The notes: generated by a model from the letters alone, not told the origin. Positions 1-10,812 are shown, numbered from the stretch's first letter. The stretch: DNA of 64,000 nucleotides from Nonomuraea angiospora (GCF_014873145.1 NZ_JADBEK010000001.1:10602001-10666000); one strand, 5' to 3'. Numbers and translations are program-made.

Positions 1-2
1 GC

Positions 3-251
3 GGCAAGCCGGGCGCGTCCTGGGAGGGGCTGGGGAACCAGCGCATCTGGGTCTTCTACCGCAAGCCGGGAGCGCCGTCCGGGGCGTTCAACTCGGTCGA
101 CAAGAGCACCCTGACCAGGGACAACCCGATCCTCAGCAAGGGCCGCTTCGAGCTGCGCACCGGGTCGAAGAGCGGGGGAGCGTGGCGGGTGCAGTATTTC
201 GGCACCAACCTGGCGGCGGGCGTCGTCAGCGACGCGAAGCCCGCACCGTGA
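3..251 (+). CDS. 3' end of an unknown protein (partial)
   Basis: An open frame enters from the left edge and ends at TGA 249-251, giving 82 C-terminal residues. Codons have the G/C-rich third positions of the neighbouring genes, so it is probably a real gene cut by the window. The fragment is polar, with aromatic residues (WVFYRK, WRVQYFG) and a Gly/Ser-rich stretch, and has no membrane segment. It looks like the C-terminal part of a globular or secreted beta-rich protein. I do not recognise the family and assign no function. A short hairpin follows the stop. Confidence 0.55.
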   Translation, partial: GKPGASWEGLGNQRIWVFYRKPGAPSGAFNSVDKSTLTRDNPILSKGRFELRTGSKSGGAWRVQYFGTNLAAGVVSDAKPAP

Positions 252-258
252 TTGGGGG

Positions 259-277
259 TCCCGTGGTGTCCACGGGA
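259..277 (+). terminator. Hairpin after the partial gene
   Basis: TCCCGTGG and CCACGGGA form a perfect 8-bp stem with a 3-nt loop, starting 8 nt after the stop of the partial gene and ending 50 nt before the next start. There is no U-tract, as is usual in actinobacteria. It probably ends the upstream transcript. Confidence 0.45.
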
Positions 278-326
278 AGATGGGAGCTGCGTAAACGGCC
301 CAGATGACAGCGAAACGGGGAACCGT

Positions 327-1184
327 ATGTCCATAGAGCTCCAGTCCACCGGCACGTTCGCCATCGGTGACAAGACCGTCCACCGGCTCGGCTTCGGGGC
401 CATGAGCCTCACCGGGCCCGGGGTCTGGGGGCCGCCGCGCGATCACGACGAGGCCGTGCGGGTGTTGCGGCGGGCCGTGGAGCTGGGCGTCGAGCTCATC
501 GACACCGCCGACTCCTACGGGCCGTACGTCAGCGAGGAGATCATCCGGGAGGCGCTGCACCCGTACCCGGAGCGGCTGCTGATCGCCACCAAGGCCGGCT
601 TCGTGCGGCCGGGGCCGGGGCAGTGGGTGGTCGTGGGGCGGCCCGCGTACCTGCGGCAGGAGGTCGAGATGAGCCTGCGGCGGCTCGGGGTGGAGCGGCT
701 CGACCTGCTCCAGCTGCACCGCATCGACCCGGAGGTGCCGCTGGAGGACCAGCTCGGCGAGCTGAAGGCGCTGCGGGACGAGGGCAAGATCGGCAGCATC
801 GGCCTGTCGGAGGTGAGCGTCGAGGAGCTGGAACGGGCGCGGCGCATCGTCGAGATCGTCACCGTGCAGAACCGCTACAGCCTCACCAACGGGCTCTCGG
901 AGGACGTGCTGGAGCACTGCGAGGAGCAGGGGATCGGGTTCATCCCCTTCAGCCCCATCGCCAAGGGCGCGCTGGCGGTGGCCGGGAGTCCCGTGGACCA
1001 CGTCGCCAAGGCCGTCGGGGCGACGCCCGCGCAGGTCAGCCTGGCCTGGTTGCTGGCGCGTTCGCCGGTGATGATGCCGATTCCGGGCACGTCCTCGGTG
1101 GCTCACCTGGAGGAGAACCTCGCCGCGTCCACTGTGGAGCTGACGGCCGAGCAGGTGAGCGAGCTGACCGCGGCCGCCCGCTGA
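327..1184 (+). CDS. Aldo/keto reductase
   Basis: A 285-residue cytosolic oxidoreductase of the NADPH-dependent aldo/keto reductase superfamily, of the type annotated as 'oxidoreductase, aldo/keto reductase'. Catalytic tetrad positions are visible: Asp and Tyr in 'DTADSYG', Lys in 'ATKAGF' and His in 'LLQLHRID'. The C-terminal cofactor region contains 'IPGTSS'. The frame is open upstream to 252, but the ATG at 327 is preferred because it follows a purine-rich site (gaaacgggg) and gives the normal N-terminus just before 'RLGFGAMSLTG'. The substrate cannot be deduced. It is monocistronic and ends at a hairpin shared with the convergent chitinase gene. Confidence 0.92.
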   Translation: MSIELQSTGTFAIGDKTVHRLGFGAMSLTGPGVWGPPRDHDEAVRVLRRAVELGVELIDTADSYGPYVSEEIIREALHPYPERLLIATKAGFVRPGPGQWVVVGRPAYLRQEVEMSLRRLGVERLDLLQLHRIDPEVPLEDQLGELKALRDEGKIGSIGLSEVSVEELERARRIVEIVTVQNRYSLTNGLSEDVLEHCEEQGIGFIPFSPIAKGALAVAGSPVDHVAKAVGATPAQVSLAWLLARSPVMMPIPGTSSVAHLEENLAASTVELTAEQVSELTAAAR

Positions 1185-1208
1185 CGGGCCCCTCGCAGGG
1201 GCCCGTCA
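1182..1208. terminator. Bidirectional terminator between convergent genes
   Basis: TGACGGGCCCCT and AGGGGCCCGTCA form a perfect 12-bp stem with a 3-nt loop. It overlaps the aldo/keto reductase stop codon and ends 8 nt before the chitinase stop on the other strand, so it can serve both genes. Confidence 0.75.
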
Positions 1209-1216
1209 GGTTTGGT

Positions 1217-3157
<1,941 letters not shown>

Positions 3158-3490
3158 GACGCTCCGACATCCGGTTGGGGGGTGTACGAGGGGTGGGATG
3201 CCAGGAAACTATTAGGAAAGTTTCCTTTAAGTTATGAGACGACGTTAGCCTCTGCCTGCGGAGGCGTCAATGAGTGAAATTTCGATGTAAAGCGGATTAC
3301 GTCGTGGGCGGGATGCCGGGTGGAAGAGGCGATGGTCTTCAGCCCCCACGCCTGCCCTTGGCTTTGATCGTTTGGACCAGATCTGTCGGAGACCTCCGGT
3401 AAGTTCCCGGATCATTGATCAGCCGGTCGCGAAGGCGCGGGCATTCCCGCATGCGCCAGTGAACCGGCCGGGGCGGGAGGGTTCGAGGTC
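3158..3490. promoter_or_regulatory. Chitinase upstream region with a GGAAA-N-TTTCC palindrome
   Basis: This 333-bp gap has no gene. On the chitinase side, 3204-3225 holds overlapping inverted repeats: GGAAACT/AGTTTCC around a perfect GGAAA-G-TTTCC at 3215-3225. From memory, such sites are common upstream of actinobacterial glycoside hydrolase genes, which suggests a carbohydrate-responsive operator. About 50 bp of AT-richer sequence beside it fits a promoter. The rest (about 3300-3490) must hold the promoter of the rightward operon, but I see no clear -35/-10 there. Confidence 0.45.
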
Positions 3491-3982
3491 GTGGACGCGG
3501 ACAGAGCCGCGTGGGAGCAGCGCAGCGTGGTGCGGGTGGTGCCGCCTGTCGAGCCGAGGAAGCTGGCGAAGGTGCCCTTCGTCGAGCTGGCCGACGGGCG
3601 GTTGCAGGGGGTCGTGTCGAGCGGATCCGACATCGAACGGGTCTACGTCTCGTCCATCACCGCCGGTACCCACGCGTTGAGTTGCAGCACCAACAACAAC
3701 CGGCCGTGCGGCGCGCTGCACGGCTACGCCTGCAAGCACATCCGCCAGCTGGCCGACGAGGCGGTCCTGCAGTACGGGCTGGACCGGGTGGCCCGTTACC
3801 TGGGAGTGGAGGTGCCGGAGGGCCAGTCCCTGATGTCCTCCATCAACGGGCCGGTCGAGCGCACCCCGGCCGCCGTGGTGTTCAGCAGGTTCCTGCGCCA
3901 CCTGGCCTACCTGGAGGTGCCCGACAGCACGGAGCCGCTGGCCGAGCTGCACTGGTTCCCGGCGACGAGGGCGGTGCGATGA
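3491..3982 (+). CDS. Small SWIM-like zinc finger protein of a MoxR/vWA operon
   Basis: A 163-residue cytosolic protein with a Cys/Cys...Cys-x-His pattern ('SCSTNNNRPCG' then 'ACKHI') resembling the SWIM metal-binding motif. From memory, SWIM proteins are frequent partners of MoxR/vWA/DUF5682 gene sets. It begins with GTG and is the first gene of a five-gene operon, overlapping the next gene by 4 nt (ATGA). The protein is short compared with the SWIM proteins usually found in such sets, so the family may be split here between this gene and the next. A nucleic-acid or protein-binding role is inference. Confidence 0.75.
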   Translation: MDADRAAWEQRSVVRVVPPVEPRKLAKVPFVELADGRLQGVVSSGSDIERVYVSSITAGTHALSCSTNNNRPCGALHGYACKHIRQLADEAVLQYGLDRVARYLGVEVPEGQSLMSSINGPVERTPAAVVFSRFLRHLAYLEVPDSTEPLAELHWFPATRAVR

Positions 3983-5364
3983 TGCTCGACGTACAGCTCG
4001 GAGAGCTCCTGGGCGACGCCCCGGCCGGGGTCGGCGAGGCGCTCGACCTGGTGACGGGGTTCGACGACGCGCTCACCCACGGGTTCGCCCGGCTCGGCGA
4101 GGAGGCCTCCGGGGCGCTGGCCGCCCTGGCGGGCGCGCTGGCCGGCAGCCCGATCGGCGACCGGCTGGCCGAGGCGGCGGAGAAGGTGAGCGCCGGGTCG
4201 GTCGGTGACGAGCACCTGGCGGCGCTGGCCGGCGGGCGGGCCGCGCTGCTCGGCGCGGTGCACGACGCGCTGCTCGCCCGGTTCGACACGGCGCTGGGCC
4301 GCACCCGCGCGACCTGGGAGCCCGCCGCCGACGCGGGCGACCCGGCGGGCGTGCTCGCCGCGTGCCGGGGCTGGCTGCGCGAGCTGGCGATCACCGGCTG
4401 GCGCGGAGTCGACCACGACGTCGTCTCCTCCGCCGACCCGGCGATCGAGGCGCTGCTGGCCACGCCCGGGCTGCGCGGGCTCGCGGTGCTGCTCGACGGC
4501 CTGGCGGCGGAGCTGCGGGCGTCCTGCCCGGTGGGCACGATGGAGCGGCTGCCCGTGCGCAGGTGGGCCGACCTGTGGACGCGTGCCCTGCTGCTGTCCC
4601 AGAAGGGCACGTGGCACGGCGCCGCCGAGCCGGTCTCGGGGCGGCTGCTGATCCTCGGCGCCGACGTGCACGAGCACGCCACCGTGGTGCGGGTGCAGGT
4701 TCACGGCATTCTCGAGCCCGCGGGCGGCGCCCCTTCCCGGCTGGTACGCACGAGCGTGGCGGCCGCGAAGGTGGACACGATCTCCGGCCCGTCCGTGTGG
4801 CGGCTGCTGGGCGACCACCCCGTGCTCATGGGCGCGCTGGCCGGGCACCTCAGCCTGGAGCTCGCCGACATGCCGCTGCTGCCGGGCGGCGACCTGGTGT
4901 GGCACGACGGGAAGGCGAGCGCCGGCGCGGCGGCCGACCCGTTCGCGACCGCGCGGGTCCAGCTCGCCGAGGCCGTGGCCCCGGCGACCCCGCCGCTCGA
5001 CCGCCATCCCGTACGCATCGCGGAGCCCGTCTTCCTGGAGGGCTACACGATCCGCGACGAGACGCTCGACCTGGGCGGCAGCTCGCTCCCGGTGGCCCTC
5101 GACCGGCTGCCGGCCTGCGGGCCGCTCACGCCCGAGCTGGTGTCGGCCTCCTCCGCCTGCGTCGGCCTGATGCGCTGGGACGGCGGGCAGTGGCTCCTGC
5201 AGCCGCTCGCCGTGCAGGCCACGGTCAAGAAGAAGGCCGTCACCGCGCACAACGGCGACTGGGCCATGGGCCCCACCGACCCCAAGGTCGTCAAGGCCGA
5301 GGCCAAGGCCGGCGACGTGGTCGCCGTGCTGCGCGAGCGAGCAGGGCGGCTGCTGCGGAAATGA
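3979..5364 (+). CDS. Unknown 461-aa protein of the MoxR/vWA operon
   Basis: A cytosolic, Ala/Leu-rich protein of 461 residues. The first 230 residues look helical and the rest mixed. No signal peptide, membrane segment or catalytic motif was recognised, and I cannot name the family with confidence (a DUF5691-like or SWIM-associated protein is possible). The ATG at 3979 overlaps the upstream stop (ATGA), with a second ATG directly after it. The stop overlaps the vWA gene start in the same way. This tight coupling implies a stoichiometric component of the same system. Confidence 0.8.
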   Translation: MMLDVQLGELLGDAPAGVGEALDLVTGFDDALTHGFARLGEEASGALAALAGALAGSPIGDRLAEAAEKVSAGSVGDEHLAALAGGRAALLGAVHDALLARFDTALGRTRATWEPAADAGDPAGVLAACRGWLRELAITGWRGVDHDVVSSADPAIEALLATPGLRGLAVLLDGLAAELRASCPVGTMERLPVRRWADLWTRALLLSQKGTWHGAAEPVSGRLLILGADVHEHATVVRVQVHGILEPAGGAPSRLVRTSVAAAKVDTISGPSVWRLLGDHPVLMGALAGHLSLELADMPLLPGGDLVWHDGKASAGAAADPFATARVQLAEAVAPATPPLDRHPVRIAEPVFLEGYTIRDETLDLGGSSLPVALDRLPACGPLTPELVSASSACVGLMRWDGGQWLLQPLAVQATVKKKAVTAHNGDWAMGPTDPKVVKAEAKAGDVVAVLRERAGRLLRK

Positions 5365-6710
5365 CCGACACCGACAACGACACCGACAACGACACCGGCA
5401 ACGACACCGGCACCCGCAACGTGCAGGACGCCGACGCGACCCGCCGCCAGGTGCTCTACTGGCGCCTGCTGTCGCGCGTGTTCGGCGCCGACGAGCAGCC
5501 CACCCTGGAGCGGGCGAGCGTGGCCATCGTCGACGACCTCGGTCTCCCCGCCGCCCTGCTCGACCCCGGCGTCTCGATCGACAACCTCGTGCAGCGCTTC
5601 CCCGGCCTGGCCGAGGAGCTCCAGGACCTCATGGCCGAGAAAGACCATGAGGACGGCGGCGAAGTCCGCCGCGCGGCCCTGGTCTCCAAGCTGCTGCTCA
5701 ACGTGTTCTCCACGGGCACCGGCAACGTCACCGCGAGCAAGCTGGAGAGCTGGAAGAAGGACGCCGGCTGGTTCGAGCGCGGCATGGGCTGCGAGCCGGG
5801 CGGGCTGCGCCACAGCCCCGGCGACGAAGAGGTGGCCGCGGTCCTGGCGGGCATCGAAGGCGACCTGGTCAAGCGCATGCACCTGCGCGAGGTGCTGGCC
5901 GACCCGGCGCTGTCCCGGCAGCTCACGCCCAGCATGTCGCTCATCGAGCAGCTGCTGCGTGACAAGTCCAACCTGTCGGGCGTCGCGCTGGCCAACGCCA
6001 AGGCGCTGATCCGCAGGTTCGTGGACGAGGTCGCCGAGGTGCTGCGTACCCAGGTGGAGAAGACCAGCGTGGGCGTCATCGACCGGTCGGTGCCGCCGAA
6101 GCGGGTCTTCCGCAACCTCGACATCGAACGCACCATCTGGAAGAACCTCACCAACTGGAGCCCGGAGGACCAGCGCCTCTACGTCGACCGGCTCTACTAC
6201 AAGCAGACCGCCCGCCGCACCACCCCGGCCCGCCTGATCGTGGTCGTCGACCAGTCGGGCTCGATGGTGGACGCGATGGTCAACTGCACCATCCTGGCGT
6301 CGATCTTCGCCGGGCTGCCCAAGGTGGACGTGCACCTCATCGCGTACGACACCCGGGCCCTCGACCTGACCCCGTGGGTGCACGACCCGTTCGAGGTGCT
6401 GCTGCGCACCACGCTCGGCGGCGGCACCGACGGCACGGTGGCGATGGCCCTGGGCCGGCCGAAGATCACCGATCCGCGCAACACCGTGATGGTGTGGATC
6501 TCCGACTTCTACGACAACCGATCGCTGATCAACGACTTCGAGGCGATCCACCGCTCGGGGGTCAAGTTCATCCCCGTCGGCTCGGTCAACAGCTCCGGAC
6601 ACGCGAGCGTCGACCCGTGGTACCGCCAGAAACTCAAGGACCTGGGCACCCCGGTGATCTCAGGCCATATCCGGAAGCTCGTCCTCGAGCTCAAGAACTT
6701 CCTCGCTTAG
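5361..6710 (+). CDS. vWA-domain protein, MoxR partner
   Basis: A 449-residue cytosolic protein. The first 20 residues are an Asp/Asn/Thr repeat encoded by a repeating ACGACACCG-like unit. A helical middle follows, then a C-terminal von Willebrand A domain from about residue 285. The MIDAS metal site is complete: DxSxS in 'VVVDQSGSM', the Thr in 'GGGTDGT' and the Asp in 'WISDFYD'. vWA proteins of this type work with MoxR AAA+ ATPases in metal-dependent remodelling or maturation of partner proteins. It starts at ATG 5361, overlapping the upstream stop, and lies 12 bp before the MoxR gene. Confidence 0.92.
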   Translation: MTDTDNDTDNDTGNDTGTRNVQDADATRRQVLYWRLLSRVFGADEQPTLERASVAIVDDLGLPAALLDPGVSIDNLVQRFPGLAEELQDLMAEKDHEDGGEVRRAALVSKLLLNVFSTGTGNVTASKLESWKKDAGWFERGMGCEPGGLRHSPGDEEVAAVLAGIEGDLVKRMHLREVLADPALSRQLTPSMSLIEQLLRDKSNLSGVALANAKALIRRFVDEVAEVLRTQVEKTSVGVIDRSVPPKRVFRNLDIERTIWKNLTNWSPEDQRLYVDRLYYKQTARRTTPARLIVVVDQSGSMVDAMVNCTILASIFAGLPKVDVHLIAYDTRALDLTPWVHDPFEVLLRTTLGGGTDGTVAMALGRPKITDPRNTVMVWISDFYDNRSLINDFEAIHRSGVKFIPVGSVNSSGHASVDPWYRQKLKDLGTPVISGHIRKLVLELKNFLA

Positions 6711-6722
6711 GAGATTTCACCC

Positions 6723-7838
6723 ATGAGTGACGACATGCTGCGCGCCCCCGCAGAGGTGAAGTACGCGGAGGAGCTCGACTGGCTGGAGTCGATCGACGAC
6801 GGCCCCAAGCCGTTCTCGTGGCGGCTGAGCCCCCGCATGATCAGGCTGTTCATCCTCGGCTCCGAGCGCTCCGACGGGCTCGACCGGGAGATCTCCCAGA
6901 AGTGGTTCGGCGACCGCAGCTTCGTCGAGCGCAGCATCGTGACCCTGGCCTCCGACCGGGGCCTGCTGCTGATCGGCGACCCGGGCACCGGCAAGAGCTG
7001 GCTGGCCGAGCTGCTGTCCGCGGCCATCTCCCGCAACTCCACCCTCGTGGTCCAGGGCACCGCGGGCACGACGGAAGACCACATCAAATACTCCTGGAAC
7101 GTCTCCATGGTCATCGCCAAGGGCCAGTCCCGCGAGTCGATGATCCCCTCGCCGATCATGACGGCGATGGAGAACGGCGTGATCGGCCGCTTCGAGGAGC
7201 TGACCCGCTCGACCAGCGACGTGCAGGACGCGCTGATCTCGATCCTGTCGGAGAAGTACGTCTCCATCCCCGAGCTCGACGACGACAACATCGTCTTCGC
7301 CCAGCCCGGCTTCTCCATCATCGCCACCGCCAACAGCCGCGACCGGGGCGTCAACGACCTGTCCTCGGCCCTCAAGCGCCGCTTCAACTTCGTCCGCATC
7401 CCCGTCGTGACGAACAAGAAGAGCGAGGCGGAGATCGTCCGCTTCCGCACCGAGGAGCTGCTGCGCCGGCACAGGATCGAGCTCGACCTGCCGCCGACAC
7501 TGCTGGACATCCTGCTGCAGAGCTTCGCCGACCTGCGTACCGCCGCCGCGTCGGCCACCAGCGACGACGAGAAGCTGGAGTCGGCGCTGTCCACGGCCGA
7601 GCAGATCGGCGTGCTCGAGGACGCCATCCTGCACAGCCACTTCTTCGGCGACCGGGTGCTGCGCGCGCAGACCCTCGCCGGCTCGCTGGTCGGCTCGCTG
7701 GCCCGGCGCAGCCCCGAGGACCTCGCGATCCTCAACAAGTACTGGCACGGCGTCGTCGAGCCCCGCAGCAAGAAGGACGGCGGGGAGTGGCCGGAGTTCC
7801 TCGAGGGCGGCCGCGAGGCCATCGCCACGCTCTCATGA
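6723..7838 (+). CDS. MoxR-family AAA+ ATPase
   Basis: A 371-residue AAA+ ATPase. Walker A is 'GDPGTGKSW' (about residue 85), the Walker B/helix-2 region is 'GRFEELTRSTSDVQDALISILSEK', and sensor 1 is 'ATANSRDRG', followed by 'ALKRRFNF' with the arginine finger. Together these are diagnostic of the MoxR group, chaperone-like ATPases acting with vWA adaptors. The site AGGAG lies 8 nt before the ATG. The stop overlaps the start of the DUF5682-like gene (ATGA), placing ATPase, vWA adaptor and large effector-like protein in one translational unit. Confidence 0.94.
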   Translation: MSDDMLRAPAEVKYAEELDWLESIDDGPKPFSWRLSPRMIRLFILGSERSDGLDREISQKWFGDRSFVERSIVTLASDRGLLLIGDPGTGKSWLAELLSAAISRNSTLVVQGTAGTTEDHIKYSWNVSMVIAKGQSRESMIPSPIMTAMENGVIGRFEELTRSTSDVQDALISILSEKYVSIPELDDDNIVFAQPGFSIIATANSRDRGVNDLSSALKRRFNFVRIPVVTNKKSEAEIVRFRTEELLRRHRIELDLPPTLLDILLQSFADLRTAAASATSDDEKLESALSTAEQIGVLEDAILHSHFFGDRVLRAQTLAGSLVGSLARRSPEDLAILNKYWHGVVEPRSKKDGGEWPEFLEGGREAIATLS

Positions 7839-10615
7839 CCGGCCAGACGAGCCCGTTCGGCGCGCTCCGCGAGCAGCTCCTCGACGCCGCCGCCGCGTTC
7901 GCCGGCAGTCCCGTGGCCGTGTCGGACGTCCTGTCCGGCCTGGTGGACGACGTGGACCGGGCGCTGCGCGAGGAGCTGGAGATCTTCCCGGTCTGCCACC
8001 ACTCGCCGGCCTCGGCGCTGGCGATGGTGCGCAGGCTGCGGGAGAAGCAGCCGAAGGTCATCTACCTGGAGCTCTGCGAGGACCTGCAGCCGCTGCTGAC
8101 CGAGCTGCGCAACTGCCGGCTGCCGGTGGCGGTGCAGGCGTTCGCGGCCGAGATCGACGGCTTCCCGCCGTCGTGGGCGCCGCTCAGCGTGGTGGCGCCC
8201 ATCACCGAGGCGTCCGCCGAGTACCAGGCCATCTCGTACGCGCTGGAGACCCCGGGCGTCGAGCTGGTGCTGGTCGACCGCTCGACGGACCACGTGTTCC
8301 AGTGGGCGCCGAACGAGGAGCCCGGCAAGAAGGAGCACGCCGAAGAGGCCGGCCTGCACGGCGACGCGGTGGGCGTCGAGCTCGGCGACCTGCGCCCGCG
8401 CTTCGCCGAGCTGGAGGAGCACCTGCTGCACCACGGCAAGGTGCGCCACTGGTCCGAGTGGTGGGACCAGTACGTCGAGCAGCCGCTGGCGGGGGCGGAC
8501 TACGACACCTACCGCCAGGTCATGGTGCTGATCGGCAGCCTGTTCCGCCGCCTCGACCGCGACGGCGGCCGGCGGACCGTGGACGAGGACCGCGAGCGCT
8601 ACATGTGGACCAGGATGCGCGAGCACCTGGCCGCCTCGGGCGCCGACCCGGCCGACTGCCTGTACGTGTGCGGCGCCTTCCACGCCGCCAGCCACGTCGA
8701 GCAGTTCGGGCTGAGGTCCACGGCCACCTTCGAGATCACCCCCCGAACCGGCACGAAATGGCTGTACGGCCTCATCCCGTCCAGCCACTCGGCCATCGAG
8801 GCCCAGTTCGGGCTGGCCTCCGGCTCGGTGTCGATCGCGGCGGCGACCTGGGACAAGTCGCTGACCCGCAGCAAGCTGACCCCGTTCCAGCTGGCAGGGC
8901 AGAGAGGCACGCGCAAACGCGGGGCCAAGCTGCCCGCGCCCGTCCCCCAGGGCGAGGTGGCCGACCGGCTGACGGGGTTCCTGTCGAAGCCACCCGTGCT
9001 CGACGAGCTGGACGAGGCCGAGCTGCTCGGCTGGAGCGTGGAGATCGTCCGGCTGGCCCGCCGCAACGGCTACCTGGCCAGCACCGCCGACGCCATCGCC
9101 GTGTTCGAGACCTCGATCCTGCTCGCCGGCATGCGCAACCGGGCCAGGCCCACCCCGTACGACTTCCAGGACGCGGCCGTCACCTGCATCGAGAAGGACG
9201 TCGTGCCGGGCCGCCGCGACGTGCGGCGGCTGTGCGAGATCATGCTCGGCGGCGACCGCGTCGGCGAGGTCGGCTACGACGCCCTGCCGCCGCTGGCCCG
9301 CAACGTGTACGACCGGCTCGCGCCGCTCAAGCTCGACCTGGAGAAGCGCACGATCCAGCGGGCGCTGCTCGACCTCAACGCCAACCCCGAGCTGGCGCCC
9401 TGCTCCGACCTGCTGTGGATGCTGCGCTACCTGCTGCCGTCGGACGCCGTGCGCCCCATCATGGGCGAGCGCAGGCTGGGGGAGCGCTCGATCCAGGAGA
9501 GCTGGGACGTGGCGTTCGGCAAGCACCAGCGCTCGATCATCGAGCTGGGCTACGAGGGCGTCACCATCGAGCAGGTGGTGGAGCAGCGGCTGCGCCGTTC
9601 GGTGTGGGACCCCAAGGCCACGGCGGCCGTCGCGCTGGCGGCCGTCGAGGACGCGGTGCTCTTCCTCGGCAGCCGGCGCTTCGCCGACGAGCTCGGGCAG
9701 CGGGCGGTGGAGCTGCTGGCGTCCGAGCGGAGCGTGGACGACGCGCCCGAGGTGCTGCGCAGGATCCGGCGGCTGATGTCCTACTACCGCGCCCACGAGC
9801 CGGAGCTGCCGGCCTGGTGCGAGGAGTTCGCGACCTCCGGCTACGCGCATTACTGCACCCTCCTGCCGACGGCCTTCGTGGACGACGACACGGGGGCGCG
9901 GCAGGTCGCGGCCATGCTGGGGTTCCTGTTCTCGATGGAGAGCCTGGCGCTCTCGCTGGGCTGCGACCGGGCCCAGCTGGAGCTGGCCGTGCAGCAGTCG
10001 CATCCGGAGGCGCCGGACAAGGTCGCGCTGCTGTGGGCGGCGCGCTCCCAGCTCGGGCTGCTGCCGCTGGCCGAGCTGCGGGCGCGGTGCGACGAGCTGC
10101 TGGCCAACCCGCTGGTCGTCCCGTCGTTCCCGCTCTACATCCTGGGGTTCGTCCAGGCGATGGAGCCGGTCCCCGCCCTGTCGGGCTTCGTGGTGGAGGT
10201 GATCTCGAAGGCGTTCGGGCAGCTGCCCGACCGGGTGCTGCTGCCGTGGCTGCCGAAGCTGATCACGACGCTGCGGGACCAGGCGGGCGAGCTGATGCCG
10301 ATGCTCGTACGCGAGGCCGGGCGCACCTTCCCCGGCACGCTGGCCGCCGTGGACGGCTGGGTGCCGCCGTGGACGGCGCGTCCGGCCGCTGTGCCGGTCG
10401 GGTCTGGGCCGGTCCGATCGGGGCCGGTCGCGTCGGGGCCGGTGGCCGAGCTGCTCCTGGGGCATCCGGCCGCGTGTGACGCGGTGGCCGGGCTGCTCGG
10501 CTGCGAGGGCTCATGGCAGGCACCGCCGGCGCCGGCGCCGGGCCGCGGGGAGGTCGCCGCGCTCCTGGCCGGCCACCCGGAGCCCGCTCTGGCGCTGGCG
10601 GGCCTGCTCGCCTGA
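7835..10615 (+). CDS. DUF5682-like large protein of the MoxR/vWA system
   Basis: A 926-residue cytosolic protein that resembles the DUF5682 family found next to MoxR and vWA genes. Near the N-terminus is 'CHHSPAS' (about residue 53), then 'YLELCED', and near residue 280 'GAFHAASH'. These paired His motifs recall TraB/ChaN/erythromycin-esterase-like folds, so an enzymatic N-terminal half is possible (inference). The long C-terminal half is helical and repeat-like. The last 80 residues contain a repeated 'SGPV' segment and two copies of a 'LLLGHPxA' / 'LLAGHPEPALALAGLL' motif. It starts at ATG 7835, overlapping the MoxR stop, and a strong hairpin follows the stop by 7 nt. Confidence 0.85.
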   Translation: MTGQTSPFGALREQLLDAAAAFAGSPVAVSDVLSGLVDDVDRALREELEIFPVCHHSPASALAMVRRLREKQPKVIYLELCEDLQPLLTELRNCRLPVAVQAFAAEIDGFPPSWAPLSVVAPITEASAEYQAISYALETPGVELVLVDRSTDHVFQWAPNEEPGKKEHAEEAGLHGDAVGVELGDLRPRFAELEEHLLHHGKVRHWSEWWDQYVEQPLAGADYDTYRQVMVLIGSLFRRLDRDGGRRTVDEDRERYMWTRMREHLAASGADPADCLYVCGAFHAASHVEQFGLRSTATFEITPRTGTKWLYGLIPSSHSAIEAQFGLASGSVSIAAATWDKSLTRSKLTPFQLAGQRGTRKRGAKLPAPVPQGEVADRLTGFLSKPPVLDELDEAELLGWSVEIVRLARRNGYLASTADAIAVFETSILLAGMRNRARPTPYDFQDAAVTCIEKDVVPGRRDVRRLCEIMLGGDRVGEVGYDALPPLARNVYDRLAPLKLDLEKRTIQRALLDLNANPELAPCSDLLWMLRYLLPSDAVRPIMGERRLGERSIQESWDVAFGKHQRSIIELGYEGVTIEQVVEQRLRRSVWDPKATAAVALAAVEDAVLFLGSRRFADELGQRAVELLASERSVDDAPEVLRRIRRLMSYYRAHEPELPAWCEEFATSGYAHYCTLLPTAFVDDDTGARQVAAMLGFLFSMESLALSLGCDRAQLELAVQQSHPEAPDKVALLWAARSQLGLLPLAELRARCDELLANPLVVPSFPLYILGFVQAMEPVPALSGFVVEVISKAFGQLPDRVLLPWLPKLITTLRDQAGELMPMLVREAGRTFPGTLAAVDGWVPPWTARPAAVPVGSGPVRSGPVASGPVAELLLGHPAACDAVAGLLGCEGSWQAPPAPAPGRGEVAALLAGHPEPALALAGLLA

Positions 10616-10622
10616 CGCCGCA

Positions 10623-10649
10623 GGCGGCCCCGTCCGGTACGGGGCCGCC
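10623..10649 (+). terminator. Terminator of the MoxR/vWA operon
   Basis: GGCGGCCCCGT and ACGGGGCCGCC form a perfect 11-bp stem with a 5-nt loop, 7 nt after the stop of the DUF5682-like gene. It lies within the open frame of the WD40 remnant, which supports that remnant being non-functional. Confidence 0.7.
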
Positions 10650-10788
10650 CGCGCTCGGCCGGTCGCTGACCGGCCACTCCGGCTGGGTGCGGTCGGTGGC
10701 GCTGGGCCTGCTCGACGGCCGGCCGGTCGCCGTCAGCGGCAGCCGCGACCAGACCGCCCGCACGTGGAGCCTCGCCACGGCCCGCTGA
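10650..10788 (+). pseudogene. Remnant of a WD40-repeat protein (one repeat)
   Basis: A short open frame ending at 10788 encodes one recognisable WD40 blade: 'LTGHSGWVRSVALG' then 'DGRPVAVSGSRDQTARTW', with the GH dipeptide, the structural Asp and a W-terminal end. A functional propeller needs about seven blades. No start codon or ribosome site fits, because the frame runs backwards through the terminator into the neighbouring gene. It is best read as the 3' relic of a larger WD40 gene lost by deletion. Confidence 0.65.
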
Positions 10789-10812
10789 CCGCGATCCGCG
10801 ACGCCTCCTTGG

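Noticed and set aside
3366..3381. Possible DasR-type half site (TTGGACCAGATCT) upstream of the chitinase
   Set aside because: Only one half matches the remembered DasR consensus, and it lies over 200 bp from the chitinase start.
6707..10465. A 1252-codon minus-strand frame opposite MoxR and DUF5682-like genes
   Set aside because: Shadow of real genes with clear domains on the plus strand.
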